Shown: positions 28,622 to 33,060 of the stretch, one piece after another
Layout of the letters: each line of letters starts with the position of its first letter
Position numbering within the stretch: the stretch's first letter is position 1
Assembly: GCF_028707975.1 (NCBI RefSeq)
Contig: NZ_JAQVZX010000020.1
Span: 1-33,060, forward strand
Source of the DNA: Syntrophomonas sp.
Lineage (GTDB): Bacteria > Bacillota > Syntrophomonadia > Syntrophomonadales > Syntrophomonadaceae
Direction: 5' to 3'
DNA: 33,060 nucleotides
The notes under the pieces: model-generated
The model's database searches: none
What the model was told of the DNA's origin: nothing
Seen by the model: the letters and a program-made list of their open reading frames with translations, nothing else
Position numbers and translations under genes: made by a program

Positions 28622-29590
28622 TTAATATCTGGAGTTAAAAGCTTGCCAGATTTCATAGGCAATATTGACATTGATTATTAAGGTATTTACATTGCCGCGA
28701 TAATAATTTCTCAAGCTCATGATATTATCAAGGGCAGCTGTCAGATGCTGAGGCTGAACTTTCCTTATCGATCTGGCCAACTCAGAACTGCCAGGTAAAG
28801 CCAACAACTCTTCTTTACTAGTTTGCTGATAAATATTAATGTCTCGCAGCAGGCTGATTAAGAGATTTACGATTAATTCCGGAGCCAGTTCCATCTTTTC
28901 CGCTGACTTATATACTTCAATTATTTCTTCCCCACTTAGATCTGCGATTATATTCCGGCTGGTTTCCCATATCTTTTCATAATCCTCTTCCCGCGCAAAA
29001 CGCAAAGCGGTGGCAACACTCCCTTGTCCCAAGCTGGCAGCCTGTGTGACCTTGAGCGGCTCCACTTCCTGGTCATGCAGGATTTTTTCAATCTCTTTAT
29101 CGGCCAATAAATTAAAGCGGACCAGCTGACAGCGTGATACTACGGTTGGCAAAAGATTTTGGTCATCTGCGACCAGGATAATCACAGCATAGTCCGGTGG
29201 TTCTTCCAAAGTTTTAAGCAGGGCGTTGCCCGCTTCATTGCTCATAAGCTGACTGTCGCGAATAATGGCTACCCGACGGGAAGCCCGGTAAGGCTTCAAT
29301 CCAAGCCAGGGTTCAAGTTTCTGAGAGATTTGTTCTTTAGTTATTACGCTTCGCCCTTCCTCTTTTTCCAGGACCATTAAATCAGGGTGTATGTTTTCCC
29401 GGAAAAGAACTTGGGCATCGCTGTCATCCTGGCCAACAATAGCCTGGGCAAAAGCCTGGGCACAAGACATTTTTCCCACTCCTGCCGGCCCCAGAAAGAG
29501 ATAGGCATGGCTTATAGTGCCAGTCTCCAGAATTTTCTGCAGCAAACTGGCGGCTCGATCCTGTCCCACTATAGAGGATAAGAAATCCAT
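28622..29590 (-). CDS. holB: DNA polymerase III delta' subunit (clamp loader)
   Basis: HolB is part of the clamp loader that places the beta clamp on DNA. The 322-residue protein has IVGQDRAASLLQKILETGTI, P-loop GPAGVGKMS, the Walker B-like region and NALLKTLEEPPDYAVIILVA, and the sensor SRC motif (VVSRCQLVRF). Two differences from usual: the zinc-binding Cys cluster between the P-loop and HPDLMVLE is missing, and the P-loop Lys is followed by Met instead of Thr/Ser, consistent with a non-hydrolysing delta' role. Start ATG at 29590, 21 nt after the yaaR stop. Confidence 0.95.
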   Translation of the reverse strand: MDFLSSIVGQDRAASLLQKILETGTISHAYLFLGPAGVGKMSCAQAFAQAIVGQDDSDAQVLFRENIHPDLMVLEKEEGRSVITKEQISQKLEPWLGLKPYRASRRVAIIRDSQLMSNEAGNALLKTLEEPPDYAVIILVADDQNLLPTVVSRCQLVRFNLLADKEIEKILHDQEVEPLKVTQAASLGQGSVATALRFAREEDYEKIWETSRNIIADLSGEEIIEVYKSAEKMELAPELIVNLLISLLRDINIYQQTSKEELLALPGSSELARSIRKVQPQHLTAALDNIMSLRNYYRGNVNTLIINVNIAYEIWQAFNSRY

Positions 29591-29611
29591 AAATGCACCT
29601 CTCGTCTTGAC

Positions 29612-30079
29612 TCATATCATCAGATCCACCAGCATGCCTCTTATCTTATCAAGGGTAGTAAGAATCTCTACGGCTTCCTTTTTCTTGCTGACAAAGTTAT
29701 TAATGAGTTGTTCTACTTCCTGATCAATGATAGAAATAGTAGTTAGCATAGTTCGACCCCGGCGGTTACGCCCGCGTTCCTTTTGCAGAAAATAGACTTT
29801 GGCGGTGGCTTCCTGTAAAAAGTCTCTGATTAGTTTTTTATATAACATAAGATCATTAATATTCACATTATGTTTCATCTGTTTCTCAAGCTTCTCCAGG
29901 TTCTTAAGAATCTCTTGCATCCGAAGCTGGCTTTCGGCTTCCCTCTTTTGACTTAATTCCTGTTCAAAACTGTTGCCGCTTCCCCGCTTTATTTCCCTGG
30001 AATCAGCTTTCCCTAACAAAGAAAATCCACGTAATTCTTTTTTCCCCCGCTCGATTTTCAATAATCTTAACTCCTTCAC
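29612..30079 (-). CDS. yaaR: YaaR family protein (DUF327)
   Basis: The 155-residue protein matches DUF327: SFEQELSQKREAESQLRMQE, LEKQMKHNVNINDLMLYKKL, IRDFLQEATAKVYFLQKERG, RNRRGRTMLTTISIIDQEVE. It is helical with conserved charged residues. Function is unknown; it is found between tmk/yaaQ and holB in many Firmicutes, as here. Start ATG at 30079 with AGGAG upstream. B. subtilis yaaQ (c-di-AMP receptor DarA) normally lies just upstream; here the 183-bp gap holds a MITE-like fragment instead. Confidence 0.92.
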   Translation of the reverse strand: MKELRLLKIERGKKELRGFSLLGKADSREIKRGSGNSFEQELSQKREAESQLRMQEILKNLEKLEKQMKHNVNINDLMLYKKLIRDFLQEATAKVYFLQKERGRNRRGRTMLTTISIIDQEVEQLINNFVSKKKEAVEILTTLDKIRGMLVDLMI

Positions 30080-30137
30080 CTATTCACCGGGAGACGCTCT
30101 TACCGCATTCTACTCTATTGTGTAATTTATAAAAATG

Positions 30138-30262
30138 CTACTGCATAAAGTTATTAATATTCACTTGTTTGTATAAATATTCCGCTCAGCTACCTTAATA
30201 GCGACCGCAGGGAACATCAGTTGTGCCCGGCAGGGCGCTACGCACAGGCAACAATTATGGCG
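30138..30262 (+). repeat. Left-half MITE-like element abutting the tmk stop codon
   Basis: CTACTGCATAAAGTTATTAA then TTTGTATAAATATTCCGCTC reproduce the left end; the core ACCTTAATAGCGAC is at 30191-30204, followed by CGCAGGGAACATCAGTTGTG CCCGGCAGGG. The sequence stops at the tmk stop codon, so the right half is missing. Confidence 0.65.
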
Positions 30263-30895
30263 CTAGATCCGGCCCTTCTGCGGCCAGATATCTTCTATAT
30301 GTTTAATAGATTCCCGCAGAACCTCTTTAAAATCCTTCCCTGCATCCAGGAGCTTGATGCGCTCTGGTTCTTCCTTAGCCATTTTTAAATAACCCTCTCT
30401 CACTCGGCTTTGGAACTCTATCCCTTCTTTCTCCAAGCGATCCGGAATATCCTTTTTCTTTCTCCTTTGACCCTCAACCGGGTCAATATCCAGCAATAAG
30501 GTTAGCCGGGGCTTTAAATCACTGGTACAGAGCCGGTTCAAAGTCGTCAGAAAACCCAGGTCCAAACCTCTTCCGTATCCCTGATAGGCAATAGTTGAAT
30601 CCAGATAGCGATCAGCCAGAACTATTTGTCCTTGCAAGAGGGCGGGGCGAATAAGCTCCTCCACTAGTTGACTGCGTGCGGCCGCATAAAGGAAAGCTTC
30701 CGTCCTGGCTGTGATTTCCTGGTTTTTTTCATCCAGCAAAATTTCCCTGATTTTTTCCGAAATTAGAGTTCCCCCCGGCTCTCGTATACTTAGAATGGGG
30801 AACTTGCTAAAATACTGCAGCAGCCCTTCCTTAACACTGGTCTTGCCGCAACCATCAATGCCTTCCAGACTGATAAAGATTCCCTTGTTCTCCAT
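30263..30895 (-). CDS. tmk: Thymidylate kinase
   Basis: Tmk phosphorylates dTMP to dTDP. The 210-residue protein has the P-loop ISLEGIDGCGKTS, the dTMP-site IREPGGTLISEKIREILLD, ADRYLDSTIAYQGYGRGLDL (DRY motif) and a LID segment with PVEGQRRKKKDIPDRLE. Start: ATG at 30895 lies 9 nt after GGAG; the earlier ATG (30910) has no such site. Upstream is a palindromic repeat, downstream a MITE-like fragment that touches the stop codon. Order tmk-yaaR-holB follows B. subtilis, minus yaaQ. Confidence 0.96.
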   Translation of the reverse strand: MENKGIFISLEGIDGCGKTSVKEGLLQYFSKFPILSIREPGGTLISEKIREILLDEKNQEITARTEAFLYAAARSQLVEELIRPALLQGQIVLADRYLDSTIAYQGYGRGLDLGFLTTLNRLCTSDLKPRLTLLLDIDPVEGQRRKKKDIPDRLEKEGIEFQSRVREGYLKMAKEEPERIKLLDAGKDFKEVLRESIKHIEDIWPQKGRI

Positions 30896-30925
30896 CTCTC
30901 TTTGCTCCATTCACTTGCACATTTT

Positions 30926-30998
30926 TTACCATATATCACGGGGACGATCCTTCTGATATATTTCATAATATATATCATGGGGACGATTCTTCGAAAAC
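30926..30998 (-). repeat. Palindromic CGTCCCC repeat, tandem double copy, upstream of tmk
   Basis: On the minus strand two units follow each other: CGAAGAATCGTCCCCATGATATAT, split as CGAAGAATCGTCCCC and ATGATATAT, then AATATATCAGAAGGATCGTC and CCCGTGATATAT. Each unit can fold through its ATATATCA/TGATATAT arms. The family is shared with 12784-12838. It starts 31 nt upstream of the chosen tmk ATG. Confidence 0.7.
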
Positions 30999-31007
30999 AG
31001 TTTATTT

Positions 31008-31095
31008 AGACGCTGAAAGACGAATGACCCTTCGGGCGCAGCAACCTTAATCGCGACCCCCCGGGAGCATCAGGAGTACCCGCAGGGTGAAGGGT
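31008..31095 (+). repeat. Isolated MITE internal module
   Basis: GACGCTGAAAGACGAATGAC is followed by the core ACCTTAATCGCGAC (31044-31057) and GGGAGCATCAGGAGTACCCG then CAGGGTGAAGGGTG. The GGGAGCATCAG...GTACCCGCAGGGTG module is shared with the elements at 19844 and 30138. No TIRs. Part of the 360-bp repeat-filled gap between the decarboxylase gene and tmk. Confidence 0.6.
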
Positions 31096-31147
31096 GATTA
31101 ACGCCGATTTAATCTGGGCAAAATCATAATATATCTGCGTGGATCAG

Positions 31148-31215
31148 CATCTATAATAACCTCCTGTAATACCCCTATTTTCATCGGTGGTTGTGTCCCC
31201 GGGCATAGGGGATTA
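31148..31215 (+). repeat. TTGTGTCC/GGGCATGG repeat, copy 4
   Basis: CTATAATAACCTCCTGTAAT, then CCCCTATTTTCATCGGTGGT and TGTGTCCCCGGGCATAGGGG. It aligns with copy 2 over the full length. It lies 40 nt downstream of the decarboxylase gene stop codon. Confidence 0.8.
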
Positions 31216-31255
31216 ATATCAACTTAAGAACCTGCCAGCGTTATTATCCCTGTCT

Positions 31256-32701
31256 CTACTCTATTATTCTAACATAGTTTAAGTCTGGGTCCTGCGTTCC
31301 TTGCAGCCTTAGTCCAGATTTTTTTAAGTAGCGCAGGTAGTCCAGCATAGTTTCATCTATAAGTTCTCCCGGCAATAAACACGGAATCCCCGGAGGATAA
31401 GCCGCTATTACCTCGCCCGCGATAGCTCCCCCACATTCCTCCAGGGGCAGGGGTTTTTTCGCCGCCTGATAAGCCTCCCGGGGAGATAGGATTAAGCCAG
31501 GCGGGGGCGGTATTTCCACTTCTGCTAAACTTGCCGGACGCTTTGCCCGGTAGTCCCAGGCTAGTTCTTCCAAAGCCCGATACAATCTTTCCCAATCATC
31601 CTCTTCGTGAAAAATGGACATCATAGCCAGAATGATTCCCGGAGCCGCAAGCTCCAGCTGAATCCGGTACTTCTGCCGGAGTAATTTGGCCACAGCCAGG
31701 CCATCGATACTTAATTCCTGCGTAGAAATCAAGACTTTAAGGGGATCTACTCCTGAAACCCCTGGCAGAGTTTTTAATTCCTCTTCCTCAAAACAATGCA
31801 AGCCTTTAATCTGATTTATCCTGCTCTTGAAGTTCCGCGAAAGATGCCAGGCGCGCTCCAGTAAAGAGAATCCTTCCTCTACCATAAGCTGCCTGGCCAG
31901 GTCTATGGAGGCCATAATAGGATAAGACGGACTGGTGGTAGTCAAAAGACTCCAAGCCGTAAATACTTGCTCCCATTCGCCAAAATCCGTCGCCAGATGT
32001 AGGCAGGCTCCCTGGTTTAATACCGGCAGGGTTTTGTGCAGACCATTAACCACAGCATCGGCACCACTTTGCAGGGCGGGACGGGGATAGGCGGGATGAA
32101 AGGGAAAATGCCCCCCATGGGCTTCGTCCACCAGAAGCAGCTTATTCTTTTCTTTTAACACGGCGGATATCTTATCCAGCTCACAGCTTGTCCCATAATA
32201 GCTGGGACTGGTGAGAAAAGCCCCTTCAAGCTCCGAATTTTGCTGGAGGAGACGGGAGAGATCTTCGTTGCTGACAGCCAGAGCTATTCCCGTTCCGGGA
32301 TCCAGGCAGCAGGGCAAATAGACCGGCCAGGCCCCGGACAGCACCATGCCTCCAAAAAATGAGCGGTGGGCGTTACGTGGTATTATTACTTTTGTCCCCG
32401 CTGGCAACAGGCTTAAAAACAAAGCGTGTATACCTGAAGTTGCCCCGTTAAGCAGAAAAAGACTTTGCCCGGCGCCAAAGGCATCGGCCAGGAGCAAGCG
32501 GGCACTTTTTATAGCCTGCAGGGGCAGATGCAGGTCATCCAAACCCGGCACCTCACTAAGATCCAGTGCCCCCACTGCTTTTAGTTCTTCTTCTCTGAAG
32601 CCTTTTCCCCCACTGTGACCCGGCATGTGCAAGCGGAGATTATTCTCTGCCATATATTTTTTTAGCGCCGAATAAATAGGAGTTGCATTATGGTCGTACA
32701 A
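31256..32701 (-). CDS. Orn/Lys/Arg decarboxylase-family PLP enzyme (YaaO type)
   Basis: This 481-residue fold-type I PLP enzyme has HMPGHSGGKGF (25-35), FLLNGATSGIHA (PLP phosphate region), VDEAHGGHFPFH with the PLP-ring Asp (~192-201) and the Schiff-base Lys in NGLHKTLPVLNQGA (K223). The C-terminal part has the PGIPCLLPGE motif of the family's C-terminal domain. It is of the short type without the N-terminal wing of E. coli enzymes, like B. subtilis YaaO/SpeA. Substrate (Arg, Lys or Orn) cannot be told from sequence by eye; a polyamine role is likely. Start ATG at 32701. It lies 38 nt after gin and just before tmk, as in B. subtilis yaaO-tmk. Confidence 0.93.
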   Translation of the reverse strand: MYDHNATPIYSALKKYMAENNLRLHMPGHSGGKGFREEELKAVGALDLSEVPGLDDLHLPLQAIKSARLLLADAFGAGQSLFLLNGATSGIHALFLSLLPAGTKVIIPRNAHRSFFGGMVLSGAWPVYLPCCLDPGTGIALAVSNEDLSRLLQQNSELEGAFLTSPSYYGTSCELDKISAVLKEKNKLLLVDEAHGGHFPFHPAYPRPALQSGADAVVNGLHKTLPVLNQGACLHLATDFGEWEQVFTAWSLLTTTSPSYPIMASIDLARQLMVEEGFSLLERAWHLSRNFKSRINQIKGLHCFEEEELKTLPGVSGVDPLKVLISTQELSIDGLAVAKLLRQKYRIQLELAAPGIILAMMSIFHEEDDWERLYRALEELAWDYRAKRPASLAEVEIPPPPGLILSPREAYQAAKKPLPLEECGGAIAGEVIAAYPPGIPCLLPGELIDETMLDYLRYLKKSGLRLQGTQDPDLNYVRIIE

Positions 32702-32739
32702 AATTCCAAACCTCCTGAGTCAAAGAAACGTCCCCTGAC

Positions 32740-32961
32740 TCACATAAAAAGGGCTTTTATCCTGCTCAAAATTTCATTATAATCGGCGGATTCCGCCGTA
32801 AGCTTAACGATGGCTTCTTCGCATTTTTGGCAGAGAAAATTACGCTTGATTTTCATTCCCCCGCAAATTCCTTCCGCCGGCACCTCATTACAAATACAGC
32901 AGCGGGGAAGAAGAATCCCCTTCTTTTCTTCCAGCGGGGCAAAAGCATTTTGCATTAGCAT
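32740..32961 (-). CDS. gin: Gin (CsfB), anti-sigma-G factor
   Basis: Gin inhibits sigma-G before engulfment is complete and later sigma-E in B. subtilis. The 73-residue protein has the family core CCICNEVPAEGICGGMKIKR NFLCQKCEEAIV: C-x2-C, the EGI segment, and C-x2-C, so one zinc site. The N-terminal extension (about 20 residues) is longer than in B. subtilis CsfB. Start ATG at 32961 with AGGCGG 6-7 nt upstream; an ATG at 32955 is possible. A sigma-K-like promoter lies upstream. In B. subtilis csfB lies in the same neighbourhood, near yaaO. Confidence 0.88.
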   Translation of the reverse strand: MLMQNAFAPLEEKKGILLPRCCICNEVPAEGICGGMKIKRNFLCQKCEEAIVKLTAESADYNEILSRIKALFM

Positions 32962-32991
32962 AAAAAACCGCCTTTTCTTTTAATTCTATAT

Positions 32992-33020
32992 TAGAGTATG
33001 AACATTTCGGCCAATATGTT
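32992..33020 (-). promoter_or_regulatory. Sigma-K-like mother-cell promoter upstream of gin
   Basis: On the minus strand AACA (33020-33017), a 16-nt spacer and CATACTCTA (33000-32992) match the Bacillus sigma-K consensus MACM-N16-CATANNNTA throughout. Transcription would begin near 32985. A sigma-E reading of the same box (CATACTCT) is also possible. No clear sigma-F box is seen in the remaining 40 bp before the window end. Confidence 0.5.
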
Positions 33021-33060
33021 AAACCGTGGTTATGTTTTCTGTTTTCTTCCCCAGAAAATA

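Noticed and set aside
19846-31095. CRISPR array explanation for the recurring ACCTTAATAGYGAC cores
   Set aside because: Spacing is irregular, copies are dispersed over 24 kb and lie inside elements with TIRs; no cas genes.

Overview
The window is a continuous stretch of a low- to mid-GC, endospore-forming Firmicutes (Clostridia) chromosome. Gene content and order match the origin-proximal block that in Bacillus subtilis runs from yaaO to mfd. The high density of intergenic repeats and the protein style suggest Syntrophomonadaceae, perhaps Syntrophomonas; that placement is inference. All genes I accept lie on the minus strand except abrB (plus). I found no rRNA, tRNA, CRISPR array, transposase gene or prophage.

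Reading along the minus strand (right to left): gin (anti-sigma), a yaaO-type PLP decarboxylase, tmk, yaaR, holB, ricT, yabA, a TrmN6-like methyltransferase and rsmI (DNA replication, Ric and translation cluster); then plus-strand abrB; metG-tatD; a G5/3D-domain yabE protein; a YhcN/YlaJ sporulation lipoprotein; ksgA-ykuK; veg. Next comes a lineage-specific segment (about 11.2-17.7 kb): a coiled-coil protein with a possible SPOCS-like N-terminus, a zinc-ribbon protein, two glycosyltransferases, a SPOCS-like protein, a small coiled-coil protein, a patatin-like phospholipase and a 53-aa ribbon-helix-helix protein. The conserved block resumes with spoIIR, ispE, a GntR/FCD regulator plus a nucleotidyltransferase, glmU, prs, ctc (L25), pth, fin and mfd (cut by the left edge).

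Three sporulation control proteins (SpoIIR, Fin, Gin) sit among housekeeping genes. Sequence-level promoters fit them: an exact sigma-F-type promoter before spoIIR, a sigma-K-like promoter before gin, two tandem near-consensus sigma-A promoters before veg, and good sigma-A promoters before abrB and yabE.

The most unusual content is non-coding. Many gaps between operons carry copies or fragments of a MITE-like element of about 230-290 bp with imperfect terminal inverted repeats of about 44 bp ending in CCACTGCAAAAA, and a repeated internal core ACCTTAATAGYGAC (nine occurrences in the window). Two other repeat families are present: one with the core TTGTGTCC...GGGCATGG (four copies) and a palindromic one containing GACCGTCCCCGTGATATAT. 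These repeats abut stop codons (rsmI, tatD, tmk), supply the last ~22 codons of the TrmN6-like gene, and sit in some of the gaps where B. subtilis carries extra genes (yaaQ, yazA, spoVG region). I see no complete novel defence or metabolic system; the best candidates for something undescribed are this repeat system and the putative spore-surface glycosyltransferase/SPOCS locus.
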